Assembly: GCA_051877575.1 (NCBI GenBank)
Contig: JBJEJA010000009.1
Location: 1-58,723, forward strand
From: UBA2882 sp051877575
GTDB taxonomy: Bacteria; Bacillota; Clostridia; Lachnospirales; Lachnospiraceae
Length of the DNA stretch: 58,723 nucleotides
Direction of reading: 5' to 3'
The notes below the pieces were generated by a model. It ran no database searches. It saw only the letters and a program-made list of their open reading frames with translations, and was not told where the DNA came from. This document shows positions 8,282 to 16,413 of this stretch, in pieces (the first letter of the stretch is position 1; every line of letters begins with the position of its first letter). A program made the translations under genes and the position numbers.

Positions 8282-8650
8282 CTAAAATTCCAGACCAGCT
8301 TCTCTTGCTGCTTCTGCTAATGCTGCGATCTTGCCCTGGTATATAAAGCCGCCTCTATCAAAGACTACTGTCTTAATACCTTTGTCTAATGCTTTTTTCG
8401 CAATAACAGTTCCCAGATATGCTGCTGCTTCAACGTCATTGGTTTTCTTTAATTCAGCTTTTACATCTTTCTCAAGTGTGGAAGCTGCTACTAAGGTGTT
8501 GCCAACTGTATCGTCGATAATTTGAGCATACATATGATTATTGCTTCTGAATACAGCCAGACGCGGTCTCTCAGGTGTACCACTTAAAGAATTACGCAGT
8601 CTGTAATGTTTTTTCATACGAATTTTCTGTCTTGATTCTTTACTAACCAT
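8282..8650 (-). CDS. rplR: 50S ribosomal protein L18
   Basis: L18, 122 residues, a 5S rRNA-binding protein of the central protuberance. Recognised from RLRNSLSGTPERPRLAVFRS and NNHMYAQIIDDTVGNTLVAA, and the end FDRGGFIYQGKIAALAEAAR. It lies between rplF and rpsE with short gaps and its own SD. Confidence 0.96.
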   Translation of the reverse strand: MVSKESRQKIRMKKHYRLRNSLSGTPERPRLAVFRSNNHMYAQIIDDTVGNTLVAASTLEKDVKAELKKTNDVEAAAYLGTVIAKKALDKGIKTVVFDRGGFIYQGKIAALAEAAREAGLEF

Positions 8651-8667
8651 TTTTACACTCTCCTTAT

Positions 8668-9210
8668 CTATTTCTTACCAGTCTTACCAACTTTACGTCT
8701 GATAACTTCATCAGCATATTTGATACCCTTGCCTTTGTAAGGTTCAGGTCTTCTCTTATCTCTGATTTCAGCTGCGAATTGGCCAACTTTTTCTTTGTCG
8801 ATACCTTTAACAATGATGATGTTCTGTCCGTCCAGAACTGTCTCAATGCCTTCGGGATCCGTCATTTCAACCGGATGAGAGTAACCTAAGTTTAATGTTA
8901 ATGTCTTACCCTGTTTGGATGCTCTGTAACCGACACCGTTTACTTCCAATTTCTTTTCGTATCCTTCGGTTACACCGACAACCATATTGTTGATCAGAGT
9001 TCTTGTCAGACCGTGTAAAGATTTCATTTTCTTTAAATCGTTAGGTCTTGTAACAACTACCTGATCTCCTTCTAATTTGATTTCCATCTCAGCAGGTAAC
9101 ACTCTCTCAAGTGTACCTTTGGGACCTTTTACAGTCACTTTATTATTTTCTGCAATTTCTACAGTTACGCCTGCAGGAACCGCGATTGGCATTCTTCCTA
9201 TACGTGACAT
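8668..9210 (-). CDS. rplF: 50S ribosomal protein L6
   Basis: L6, 180 residues, two repeated alpha/beta domains near the factor-binding site. MSRIGRMPIAVPAGV at the start, GPKGTLERVLP, and the C-terminal signature PEPYKGKGIKYADEVIRRK-VGKTGKK. GGAGGTACGGGC precedes the ATG. It is flanked by rpsH and rplR. Confidence 0.96.
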   Translation of the reverse strand: MSRIGRMPIAVPAGVTVEIAENNKVTVKGPKGTLERVLPAEMEIKLEGDQVVVTRPNDLKKMKSLHGLTRTLINNMVVGVTEGYEKKLEVNGVGYRASKQGKTLTLNLGYSHPVEMTDPEGIETVLDGQNIIIVKGIDKEKVGQFAAEIRDKRRPEPYKGKGIKYADEVIRRKVGKTGKK

Positions 9211-9227
9211 GCCCGTACCTCCTTATA

Positions 9228-9629
9228 TTACCATACAAAAGCCAGAACTTCGCCACCAACCTGAAGTTCTCTTGCTTTTTTGTCAGTTACAACGCCCTGG
9301 TTTGTGGAAATGATAGCAATTCCGAGTCCGCCTAATACTTTAGGAAGATCTTCTTTGCCGGCATAAACACGAAGACCGGGTTTGGAAATTCTCTTGATAC
9401 CGGAGATGATCTTTTCGTTCTTATCTGCACCATATTTTAATGTAATGCGGATTGTCTTGAAGTTACCATCTTCGATTAAATCATATTTTTTAATATATCC
9501 TTCATCAACTAAGATGTCTGCAATCGCAAGTTTCATCTTGGAAGAAGGTACATCTACCGTATCATGTTTTGCAGTATTTGCATTACGGATTCTTGTAAGC
9601 ATATCTGCAATTGGATCACTCATTGCCAT
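9228..9629 (-). CDS. rpsH: 30S ribosomal protein S8
   Basis: S8, 133 residues, a primary 16S rRNA-binding protein of the platform and, in E. coli, the translational repressor of the spc operon. MSDPIADMLTRIRNAN, SKMKLAIADILVDEGYI and GGLGIAIISTNQGVVTDKKA are typical. Two starts are possible (MAMSDP or MSDP); the first ATG is nine bases after GGAGG and is preferred. Confidence 0.95.
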   Translation of the reverse strand: MAMSDPIADMLTRIRNANTAKHDTVDVPSSKMKLAIADILVDEGYIKKYDLIEDGNFKTIRITLKYGADKNEKIISGIKRISKPGLRVYAGKEDLPKVLGGLGIAIISTNQGVVTDKKARELQVGGEVLAFVW

Positions 9630-9653
9630 TGTATGTTGCCTCCTTTTCTCTTT

Positions 9654-9839
9654 TTACCAGCTAGCTTTCTTAACGCCTGGAATTTGTCCTTTGTATGCTA
9701 ACTCGCGGAAGCAAACTCTACAAATACCATATTTTCTTAAGTATGCATGTGGACGACCACAGATTCTGCAACGTGTATATTCTCTTGTGGAGAATTTAGC
9801 CGGACGCTGCTGTTTAATCTTCATTGCTTTCTTAGCCAT
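9654..9839 (-). CDS. rpsN: 30S ribosomal protein S14, zinc type (S14Z)
   Basis: Short S14, 61 residues. The zinc ribbon is intact: CRIC at residues 24-27 and CRVC at about 40-43. MAKKAMKIKQQRPAKFSTRE and the end YKGQIPGVKKASW are characteristic. Some bacteria carry a second zinc-free S14; none is seen here. GGAGG precedes the ATG, which lies 16 bp after rplE. Confidence 0.95.
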   Translation of the reverse strand: MAKKAMKIKQQRPAKFSTREYTRCRICGRPHAYLRKYGICRVCFRELAYKGQIPGVKKASW

Positions 9840-9855
9840 GTGAATTTACCTCCTT

Positions 9856-10395
9856 TTATTTTGCAAACGGCATGTTGAATAATGTCAATAACTCGCGGGC
9901 TTCTTCATCCGTTTTGGCAGTTGTTACGAAAATAACATCCATACCTCTTACTTTATCCACTTTATCGTACTCGATTTCAGGGAAGATGATCTGCTCTTTG
10001 ATACCAAGTGCATAGTTTCCTCTGCCATCAAATGCGTTGGGATTAACACCTCTAAAGTCACGTACACGAGGTAATGCAAGGTTTACCAAACGATCCAGGA
10101 ACTCATACATTTTCTCTCCGCGTAATGTTACTTTACATCCGATTGCCTGGCCTTCTCTCAATTTGAAGTTTGCAACAGATTTCTTTGCTTTTGTTGTGAT
10201 AACTTTCTGACCGGAAATGGTCTCTAAGTCTTTCACTGCCGATTCCAAAGCTTTTGCATTGTCTTTTGCTTCGCCAACGCCCATATTGATAACGATCTTA
10301 TCAAGCTTTGGTACTTCCATGATATTTTTATAACCGAACTTTTTGATCATAGCATCTACGATCTCGTCTTTGTATAAATCTTTAAGTCTGCTCAC
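9856..10395 (-). CDS. rplE: 50S ribosomal protein L5
   Basis: L5, 179 residues, binds 5S rRNA and contacts the P-site tRNA and S13. VPKLDKIVINMGVGEA, QKVITTKAKKSVANFKLREG, LPRVRDFRGVNPNAFDGRGN and YDKVDKVRGMDVIFVTTAKT are family hallmarks. Position after rplX and before rpsN is standard. Confidence 0.96.
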   Translation of the reverse strand: MSRLKDLYKDEIVDAMIKKFGYKNIMEVPKLDKIVINMGVGEAKDNAKALESAVKDLETISGQKVITTKAKKSVANFKLREGQAIGCKVTLRGEKMYEFLDRLVNLALPRVRDFRGVNPNAFDGRGNYALGIKEQIIFPEIEYDKVDKVRGMDVIFVTTAKTDEEARELLTLFNMPFAK

Positions 10396-10412
10396 AGATT
10401 CGTCCTCCTCTC

Positions 10413-10733
10413 CTATTTATCTTCTTTTTCTTTGATGACTTCACCTGTGGATTTTGCATAACGTACTTTTTTGCCGTCCTCTACTTTAAAGCCTACTCTG
10501 GTAGCCTTGCCGTTTACAACCAGCATTACGTTAGACGCATCGATAGGTGCTTCCATTTCAATTCTGCCGCCATTCTGGTTGGCAGGTGAAGGTTTCATAT
10601 GTTTTGTTACCATGTTAACGCCTTCAACAACAACTTTGCCGTTTTTGGGATCTACGGAAACAACCTTACCTTCTTTGTCTTTGTTCTTGCCGGCGATAAC
10701 TTTTACGGTATCACCTTTTTTTATCTTTAACAT
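10413..10733 (-). CDS. rplX: 50S ribosomal protein L24
   Basis: L24, 106 residues, an assembly-initiating protein with an N-terminal KOW motif (KKGDTVKVIAGKNKDKEGKV, about 5-24). GVNMVTKHMKPS and GGRIEMEAPIDASNVML follow as in other bacteria. It starts ATG with a GGAGG site, 10 bp after rplN. Confidence 0.95.
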   Translation of the reverse strand: MLKIKKGDTVKVIAGKNKDKEGKVVSVDPKNGKVVVEGVNMVTKHMKPSPANQNGGRIEMEAPIDASNVMLVVNGKATRVGFKVEDGKKVRYAKSTGEVIKEKEDK

Positions 10734-10743
10734 ACGGCACCTC

Positions 10744-11112
10744 CTATAATACTTCGGGAGCTAAGGAAACAATTTTCATAAACTGTTTATCACGAAGCTC
10801 TCTTGCTACTGGTCCAAAAATACGGGTTCCTCTGGGGGTCTTATCGTCTTTAATAATAACAGCAGCATTTTCGTCAAACTTGATATAAGAACCGTCTTTA
10901 CGACGAGCGCCTTTTACGGAACGAACTACGACAGCTTTTACTACATCGCCTTTTTTTACAACGCCGCCTGGTGTTGCATCTTTAACAGTAGCAACGATTA
11001 CATCACCAATGCTGGCATATCTTCTTGTTGATCCACCCATAACACGGATGCAAAGTAATTCTTTTGCGCCGGTGTTATCAGCGACTTTCAGTCTGCTTTC
11101 CTGTTGAATCAT
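10744..11112 (-). CDS. rplN: 50S ribosomal protein L14
   Basis: L14, 122 residues, a highly conserved beta-barrel at the subunit interface. MIQQESRLKVADNTGAKELL, GVVKKGDVVKAVVVRS and RGTRIFGPVARELRDK are diagnostic. It lies between rpsQ and rplX; length and spacing are normal. Confidence 0.97.
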   Translation of the reverse strand: MIQQESRLKVADNTGAKELLCIRVMGGSTRRYASIGDVIVATVKDATPGGVVKKGDVVKAVVVRSVKGARRKDGSYIKFDENAAVIIKDDKTPRGTRIFGPVARELRDKQFMKIVSLAPEVL

Positions 11113-11134
11113 GCCAATTCTCCTTCCTAAATGC

Positions 11135-11392
11135 TTATTTAGCTCTTTCTACGATTTCGACAAGTCTCCATCTCTTATCTTTGGATAACGGTCTTGTCTC
11201 CATTACTTTTACGGTATCGCCGATATTACAATCGTTATTCTCGTCATGAGCTTTCAATTTGTAAGTTCTCTTCACGATCTTTTTGTAGAGAGGATGTTTT
11301 ACATGGTCTTCTACAGCAACAACGATTGTTTTCTGCATTTTATTGCTTACGACCTTACCGGTACGTGTTTTTCTTAAATTTCTTTCTTCCAC
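11135..11392 (-). CDS. rpsQ: 30S ribosomal protein S17
   Basis: S17, 85 residues, an OB-fold primary 16S rRNA-binding protein. RNLRKTRTGKVVSNKMQKTI, VEDHVKHPLYKKIVKRT and GDTVKVMETRPLSKDKRWR are typical. It sits between rpmC and rplN with a normal SD. Confidence 0.96.
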   Translation of the reverse strand: MEERNLRKTRTGKVVSNKMQKTIVVAVEDHVKHPLYKKIVKRTYKLKAHDENNDCNIGDTVKVMETRPLSKDKRWRLVEIVERAK

Positions 11393-11417
11393 GATCTATT
11401 CTCCTTCCTGTCGAGAA

Positions 11418-11627
11418 TTATTCTGCAACTTTAGTTTTCTGCGTGATAACCGTCTGAATTCTGGCGATGTTCTTGCGAACCTCTTTGATTCTGCTGGTAT
11501 TGTCTAACTGATTGGTTGCATTTTGGAATCTCAAATTGAAAAGTTCTTTTTTAGCAGCTACTAATTCATCTGCTAACTCTGCAGCTGATTTTGCCTGTAA
11601 ATCTTCTACATATTTATTAGTTTTCAT
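11418..11627 (-). CDS. rpmC: 50S ribosomal protein L29
   Basis: L29, 69 residues, two long helices near the tunnel exit where SRP and trigger factor dock. MKTNKYVEDLQAKSAAELAD and KKELFNLRFQNATNQLDNTS identify it. The ATG at 11627 is chosen by homology; the longer frame to 11696 adds non-homologous residues. The start lies 11 bases inside the end of rplP and its SD is weak, so translation is probably coupled to rplP. Confidence 0.94.
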   Translation of the reverse strand: MKTNKYVEDLQAKSAAELADELVAAKKELFNLRFQNATNQLDNTSRIKEVRKNIARIQTVITQKTKVAE

Positions 11628-12054
11628 TTGATACACCGCCTTCCAAGTCTGCTTTAGAAACGATTTTACATTTACAAGGAAGCTTGTGTGTTGCAAGACG
11701 TAATGCTTCTTTAGCGACCTCTTCCGGTACTCCGGCGATCTCGAACATTACACGGCCTGGTTTCACAACTGCTACCCAGTATTCAAGAGTACCTTTACCG
11801 GAACCCATACGTGTTTCTGCTGGTTTGTTAGTTACTGGTTTATCCGGGAAAATCTTAATCCATACGCGGCCGCCACGTTTGATATAACGGGTCATAGCAA
11901 CACGGGCTGCTTCGATCTGGTTAGATTTGATCCAGCATGGCTCTAAAGCCACGATACCATATTCGCCGTAGGTAATTGTATTACCCTTTGTACATTTTCC
12001 TGCCATTGTGCCACGGAACTGTTTACGACGTTTTACTCTTTTCGGCATTAACAT
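11617..12054 (-). CDS. rplP: 50S ribosomal protein L16
   Basis: L16, 145 residues, required for a functional peptidyl-transferase region. MLMPKRVKRRKQFRGTMAGK, WIKIFPDKPVTNKPAETRMG and GKGTLEYWVAVVKPGRVMFE are diagnostic. The ATG overlaps the rpsC stop by one base and the end overlaps rpmC, giving a tightly coupled rpsC-rplP-rpmC block. Confidence 0.96.
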   Translation of the reverse strand: MLMPKRVKRRKQFRGTMAGKCTKGNTITYGEYGIVALEPCWIKSNQIEAARVAMTRYIKRGGRVWIKIFPDKPVTNKPAETRMGSGKGTLEYWVAVVKPGRVMFEIAGVPEEVAKEALRLATHKLPCKCKIVSKADLEGGVSNEN

Positions 12055-12710
12055 TATTTATCGCTCCCTTCCTGATTTCCTTTAGTAGGAAGTACTTCGC
12101 CTTTGTAGATCCAAACCTTAACGCCAACTTTGCCGTAGGTTGTATCTGCTTCAGCAAAACCATAGTCAATATCTGCTCTCAATGTCTGAAGCGGAATAGT
12201 ACCTTCGCTGTAGAACTCGGTACGAGCCATATCAGCACCGCCAAGACGACCGCTGACGCTTGCTTTGATACCAAGCGCACCGCTCTTCATCGTTCTTCCC
12301 ATACAGGATTTCATTGCACGTCTGAAGGATACACGGTTTTCAAGCTGTCCTGCAATGTTCTCAGCAACTAACTGAGCATCTCTGTCAGGTTTCTTGATTT
12401 CCTTGATATCTACCAGAACTTTCTTATCTGTCAGCTTGGAAAGTTCTTTCTTTGTTACTTCGATCTCTGCACCGCCTTTTCCGATAACAACGCCCGGTTT
12501 TGCTGTATAGAGGATCACTTTTACTCTGTCAGATGCTCTTTCAATCTCAATCTTGGAAACACCTGCACTGTATAATTTTTTCTTAAGGTATTTTCTGATG
12601 TTGTAATCTTCAACTAAGTAATCAGCGAACTCACCATCAGCATACCATCTGGAATCCCAATCTTTAATAACGCCGACTCTTAAGCCGTGAGGATTAACTT
12701 TCTGTCCCAT
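12054..12710 (-). CDS. rpsC: 30S ribosomal protein S3
   Basis: S3, 218 residues, at the mRNA entry channel. MGQKVNPHGLRVGVIKDWDS, the KH domain with PGVVIGKGGAEIEVTKKELS (about 74-93) and GALGIKASVSGRLGGADMAR are diagnostic. It follows rplV by 12 bp and overlaps rplP by one base. Confidence 0.97.
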   Translation of the reverse strand: MGQKVNPHGLRVGVIKDWDSRWYADGEFADYLVEDYNIRKYLKKKLYSAGVSKIEIERASDRVKVILYTAKPGVVIGKGGAEIEVTKKELSKLTDKKVLVDIKEIKKPDRDAQLVAENIAGQLENRVSFRRAMKSCMGRTMKSGALGIKASVSGRLGGADMARTEFYSEGTIPLQTLRADIDYGFAEADTTYGKVGVKVWIYKGEVLPTKGNQEGSDK

Positions 12711-12721
12711 GATCTTTCCTC

Positions 12722-13108
12722 CTATCTTTCATCAAGCACGATTGTGATGTGACTTGTTCTCTTTAAGATTCTGTAAGCTCTGCCCTGTGCTCTGGGCTGT
12801 ACACGTTTCATTGTAGGCCCCTGGTTTGCGTAGCACTCTGCGATATAAAGCTTATCAGCGCTCATATGGTTGTTGTTCTCTGCGTTTGCGATTGCAGATT
12901 CTAATAATTTTTTAATGACGCTGCTTGCGTATCTGGGATTGTAAGCCAGAATACCCAATGCAGTCTCAACATCCTTGCCTCTGATGGCATCTAATACAAA
13001 ACAAGCTTTCTGTACAGGAACTCTAGCGTAAGAAACTTTTGCGCTGGGTCTTGTATCCTTGTTACTATTTCTTTCCCTTTTAATCTGGGATCTGTGTCCT
13101 TTAGCCAT
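12722..13108 (-). CDS. rplV: 50S ribosomal protein L22
   Basis: L22, 128 residues; its beta-hairpin reaches into the exit tunnel, where macrolide-resistance changes map. Core motifs: ARVPVQKACFVLDAIRGKDV, ALGILAYNPRYASSVIKKLL, SAIANAENNNHMSADKLYI and MKRVQPRAQGRAYRILKR. It has a lysine/arginine-rich N-terminal tail. Normal order between rpsS and rpsC. Confidence 0.96.
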   Translation of the reverse strand: MAKGHRSQIKRERNSNKDTRPSAKVSYARVPVQKACFVLDAIRGKDVETALGILAYNPRYASSVIKKLLESAIANAENNNHMSADKLYIAECYANQGPTMKRVQPRAQGRAYRILKRTSHITIVLDER

Positions 13109-13127
13109 GGATGAAACCTCCTTTCAA

Positions 13128-13409
13128 TTATCTAACTCTTGATTTCTTTTCGTCTTTTCCATGTCCTCTATAAGTTCTGGTTGCTACGAACTCGCCGAGC
13201 TTGTGGCCAACCATGTCCTCTGTAACATATACAGGCACATGCTTTCTTCCGTCATGAACAGCAAATGTGTGTCCAACGAAGGAAGGGAAGATTGTGGAAC
13301 GACGGGACCAGGTTTTGATAACTTGTTTCTGTCCTGCTTCATTCATAGCATCTACTTTTTTCAGTAAGCTTGCGTCTGCAAATGGTCCTTTTTTCAGTGA
13401 TCTTGCCAT
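13128..13409 (-). CDS. rpsS: 30S ribosomal protein S19
   Basis: S19, 93 residues, in the small-subunit head beside S13. MARSLKKGPFADASLLKKVD, IKTWSRRSTIFPSFVGHTFA and VYVTEDMVGHKLGEFVATRT are typical. GGAGG precedes the ATG. It is flanked by rplB and rplV. Confidence 0.97.
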   Translation of the reverse strand: MARSLKKGPFADASLLKKVDAMNEAGQKQVIKTWSRRSTIFPSFVGHTFAVHDGRKHVPVYVTEDMVGHKLGEFVATRTYRGHGKDEKKSRVR

Positions 13410-13426
13410 TGTGATTCCTCCTTATC

Positions 13427-14269
13427 CTACTTAATAGCTCTACCGTCTCTACGTCTTACGATCAACTTGTTGGATTGTTTCTTTTTCTTACGTGTCTTAA
13501 GACCCAGAGCAGGTTTACCCCAAGGTGTGCATGGGCCGGGACGACCGATACCGGTCTTTCCTTCACCACCACCGTGCGGATGGTCGTTAGGGTTCATAAC
13601 GGAACCACGAACTGTAGGGCGGATACCCATATGACGTTTACGTCCTGCTTTACCGATTTTAACAAGGTTGTGATCACCGTTGCCGACTACACCCACTGTT
13701 GCGCGGCAAACGATAGGCACCATTCTCATCTCGCCGGAAGGTAAACGAAGTGTTGCATATTTTCCTTCCTTAGCCATTAACTGTGCACTGTTTCCGGCAC
13801 TGCGAACCATCTGTCCGCCTTTTCCGGGATACAGCTCAATGTTGTGTACCTGTGTACCAACAGGGATTGCAGATAAAGGTAAGCAGTTACCAACCTTTAC
13901 TTCTGCATGCTCACCGTTCATAACGGTCATGCCATCCTTTAATCCTTCAGGAGCAAGGATGTAGGATTTCTCGCCGTCAGCGTAGCAGATCAAAGCAATA
14001 TTTGCGGATCTGTTCGGATCGTATTCGATACCGATTACTTTTGCGGGAATACCCTCTTTATTTCTCTTGAAATCAACAAGTCTGTATTTTCTTCTATTTC
14101 CGCCTCCGCGGTGTCTTACTGTGATTTTGCCCTGATTGTTACGTCCGGCATTTTTGCTTTTGGAAACACAAAGTGATTTTTCGGGAGTTGTTTTTGTGAT
14201 CTCGGAAAAATCGGAACCGGTCATATTTCTTCTGGACGGTGTATATGGGTTATATGTCTTAATTCCCAT
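13427..14269 (-). CDS. rplB: 50S ribosomal protein L2
   Basis: L2, 280 residues, a core 23S rRNA-binding protein needed for peptidyl transfer and subunit joining. MGIKTYNPYTPSRRNMTGSD, KITVRHRGGGNRRKYRLVDF, SAIPVGTQVHNIELYPGKGG and the loop VMNPNDHPHGGGEGK, with its functionally important His, are present. The ATG at 14269 follows AAGGAG; a start six codons earlier lacks homology. It is preceded by rplW with a 59-bp gap. Confidence 0.97.
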   Translation of the reverse strand: MGIKTYNPYTPSRRNMTGSDFSEITKTTPEKSLCVSKSKNAGRNNQGKITVRHRGGGNRRKYRLVDFKRNKEGIPAKVIGIEYDPNRSANIALICYADGEKSYILAPEGLKDGMTVMNGEHAEVKVGNCLPLSAIPVGTQVHNIELYPGKGGQMVRSAGNSAQLMAKEGKYATLRLPSGEMRMVPIVCRATVGVVGNGDHNLVKIGKAGRKRHMGIRPTVRGSVMNPNDHPHGGGEGKTGIGRPGPCTPWGKPALGLKTRKKKKQSNKLIVRRRDGRAIK

Positions 14270-14328
14270 GGTTGTTTCTCCTTTCAATTACATTTGTCAT
14301 CACGCTTGTGTGCGTATGGTCGGACATC

Positions 14329-14628
14329 TTACAGACCTGCGAAGATCTCGATATCCTTGCTGTCCTCTGTCAACCAAACAATTGCTTTTTTGGTTTTTGC
14401 GGTTTTACCTACTACCATGCCGCGTCTTTTGTTCTTGCCTTCACAGTTCATTGTGTTGACTTTGGCAACCTTTGCGCCTTCGAACATTTTCTCAACAGCT
14501 TCTTTAATCATAGATTTATTTGCTTCCGGATGAACCAGGAATGTGTATTTCTTTTCTCCCATGCCGGACATACTCTTTTCGGTAATGACCGGTTTCAGGA
14601 TAACGTCATAATACTGAATTGCTGCCAT
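14329..14628 (-). CDS. rplW: 50S ribosomal protein L23
   Basis: L23, 99 residues, at the tunnel exit and docking site for trigger factor and SRP. YYDVILKPVITEKSMSGMGE, KYTFLVHPEANKSMIKEAVE and GKNKRRGMVVGKTAKTKKAI are typical. Its ATG overlaps the rplD stop by one base. Confidence 0.96.
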   Translation of the reverse strand: MAAIQYYDVILKPVITEKSMSGMGEKKYTFLVHPEANKSMIKEAVEKMFEGAKVAKVNTMNCEGKNKRRGMVVGKTAKTKKAIVWLTEDSKDIEIFAGL

Positions 14629-15248
14629 TATGCATACACCTCCTCAAGTTTTGCAACGGAGTCCTTTGTCAGAACTACTTTCTTTGCTTTCATAACATCA
14701 TATACGTTAATGGTGTTTGTCAGAGTTGTATTGATCTTGTCTAAGTTTCTTGCAGACATTACAGTGTTTGTATCATTGTCCGCCAAAACTACCAAGCCGT
14801 TTTCAACCTGTAAGTTATTCATAACTGTCTTGAAAGCTTTTGTTTTAATTTCGTCAAATTTCAATTCATCAACAACAATTAAGTTTCCGTCCTGCACTTT
14901 GCTTGTTAAAGCGGATTTCAATGCAGCCTGTTTCTCTTTCTTGTTTAATTTGATCGTATAATCTCTGGGAGTGGGAGCAAATACAACGCCGCCTCCTGTC
15001 CACTGGGGAGATCTTGTTGAACCCTGTCTTGCATGACCGGTTCCTTTCTGTCTCCAAGGTTTTCTTCCGCCGCCGGAAACTTCAGAACGAGTTTTTGCTT
15101 TCTGTGTTCCCTGACGTTTGTTGGCAAGCTGTGCAACGACTGCCATGTGTACCAGATGTTCATTGATTTCAACACCGAATACCGCATCGTTTAAGTCCAT
15201 TTTACCGACTTCCTTGCCTTCCATATTATAAACAGATACGTTTGCCAT
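14628..15248 (-). CDS. rplD: 50S ribosomal protein L4
   Basis: L4, 206 residues, a tunnel-lining protein; in E. coli it also represses the S10 operon through the leader. GTQKAKTRSEVSGGGRKPWR, QKGTGHARQGSTRSPQWTGG and the C-terminal LVVLADN-type domain (ENGLVVLADNDTN) are diagnostic. Whether it controls the structured leader upstream of rpsJ here is not known. It follows rplC by 25 bp. Confidence 0.96.
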   Translation of the reverse strand: MANVSVYNMEGKEVGKMDLNDAVFGVEINEHLVHMAVVAQLANKRQGTQKAKTRSEVSGGGRKPWRQKGTGHARQGSTRSPQWTGGGVVFAPTPRDYTIKLNKKEKQAALKSALTSKVQDGNLIVVDELKFDEIKTKAFKTVMNNLQVENGLVVLADNDTNTVMSARNLDKINTTLTNTINVYDVMKAKKVVLTKDSVAKLEEVYA

Positions 15249-15273
15249 CTGAATGGTCCTCCTTTCGTCCTAA

Positions 15274-15957
15274 TTAAGCCTCAGCCTTAACTGTTTCTTT
15301 GATTGTTACTAATGCTTTTTTAGGTCCCGGTACTGCACCTTTGATTAAAAGTAAGTTCTTCTCAGCATCAACTCTTACAACCTGAAGATTCTGGATCGTT
15401 ACTTTCTTGCATCCCATATGTCCGGGCATTCCTTTTCCTTTGAATACCTTGGAAGGGGAAGAACAAGCACCGTTGGAACCCTGATGACGATGGAATTTGG
15501 AACCGTGCGCCATAGGTCCTCTGTGCTGACCAAATCTCTTGATTGCACCCTGGAAGCCTTTACCTTTGGAAATTGCACTTGCGTCTACTTTGTCGCCTGC
15601 TTCAAAGATGTCAGCTTTGATTTCTGCACCGAGTGCATAATCTTCTGTGTTTTCAAACTTGAACTCTCTCACATATCTCTTTGCGGAAACGCCTGCCTTG
15701 TCAAAGTGACCTTTTAAAGGTTTGTTTACGCCATGTCTGTGAGCGATTTCTTTCTTTCCTGCTTTGTCTTTGTTGACGATTTTTTCTTTCTTGTCAACAA
15801 AACCAACCTGTACTGCATTGTAGCCGTCGTTCTCAACTGTCTTGATCTGAGTTACAACACAAGGTCCTGCCTGAAGAACGGTTACAGGAATTAATGTGCC
15901 GTCTTCATCGAAGATTTGAGTCATTCCGACTTTTGTTGCTAAAATAGCTTTCTTCAT
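15274..15957 (-). CDS. rplC: 50S ribosomal protein L3
   Basis: L3, 227 residues, one of two initiators of 50S assembly. AILATKVGMTQIFDEDGTLI, SKGKGFQGAIKRFGQHRGPM and KGKGMPGHMGCKKVTIQNLQ are diagnostic; the loop carries QGSNGACSSPSKVFKGKGMP near the methylated residue of E. coli L3. GGAGGTAACAAA precedes the ATG. A 141-bp structured spacer separates it from rpsJ. Confidence 0.96.
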   Translation of the reverse strand: MKKAILATKVGMTQIFDEDGTLIPVTVLQAGPCVVTQIKTVENDGYNAVQVGFVDKKEKIVNKDKAGKKEIAHRHGVNKPLKGHFDKAGVSAKRYVREFKFENTEDYALGAEIKADIFEAGDKVDASAISKGKGFQGAIKRFGQHRGPMAHGSKFHRHQGSNGACSSPSKVFKGKGMPGHMGCKKVTIQNLQVVRVDAEKNLLLIKGAVPGPKKALVTIKETVKAEA

Positions 15958-16098
15958 TTTGTTACCTCCTTGTTTCTACAGCGGAACGGGTCATCGGTTT
16001 CCCTCGCCGTTCATACTAGATCCAGGTACATATAAGTGGAACTTTTCGTTGCTTCTATATAAACCTAATTAAGGATCTAATCTGTTACTTTGAAATGA
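15958..16098 (-). other. Structured spacer between rpsJ and rplC
   Basis: A 141-bp gap inside an otherwise tight operon. It can form GAACGG with CCGTTC (15984-16012) and a longer helix in which AGATCC, AGGT and ATAT (16018-16033) pair in order with ATAT, ACCT and GGATCT (16057-16078). No promoter was recognised. It could be a processing site or a protein-binding leader for L3/L4; that is inference. Confidence 0.4.
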
Positions 16099-16413
16099 TT
16101 ATTTCATTTTGATGCCGATGAAAACACCAGCGGGCATCTCAAGTCTCTGTAATGCATCTACGGTCTTCTGTGTAGGTGCCATTACGTCGATCAGTCTCTT
16201 GTGAGTTCTCTGTTCGAACTGTTCACGGGAATCTTTGTACTTGTGAGTAGCTCTTAAGATGGTAACAACTTCCTTTTTTGTAGGAAGCGGTACAGGGCCA
16301 CTTACCTGAGATCCGTTCTTTTTGACTGTTTCGATGATTTTTTTGGCAGATGCATCAACTAACTGATGATCGTAAGCTTTTAATGTAATTCTCATTACCT
16401 GCTGATTTGCCAT
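16099..16413 (-). CDS. rpsJ: 30S ribosomal protein S10
   Basis: S10, 104 residues, in the small-subunit head; also NusE in transcription antitermination. MRITLKAYDHQLVDASAKKI, VSGPVPLPTKKEVVTILRAT, HKYKDSREQFEQRTHKRLID and LQRLEMPAGVFIGIKMK are diagnostic. It is the first gene of the supercluster, about 230 nt downstream of the promoter. No tuf-fusA-rpsGL block precedes it; a PutP-type symporter does. Confidence 0.97.
   Translation of the reverse strand: MANQQVMRITLKAYDHQLVDASAKKIIETVKKNGSQVSGPVPLPTKKEVVTILRATHKYKDSREQFEQRTHKRLIDVMAPTQKTVDALQRLEMPAGVFIGIKMK

Noticed and set aside
14272..14961. 229-residue plus-strand frame across rplW and rplD
   Set aside because: Antisense to two highly conserved ribosomal genes; hydrophobic, shadow-type composition.
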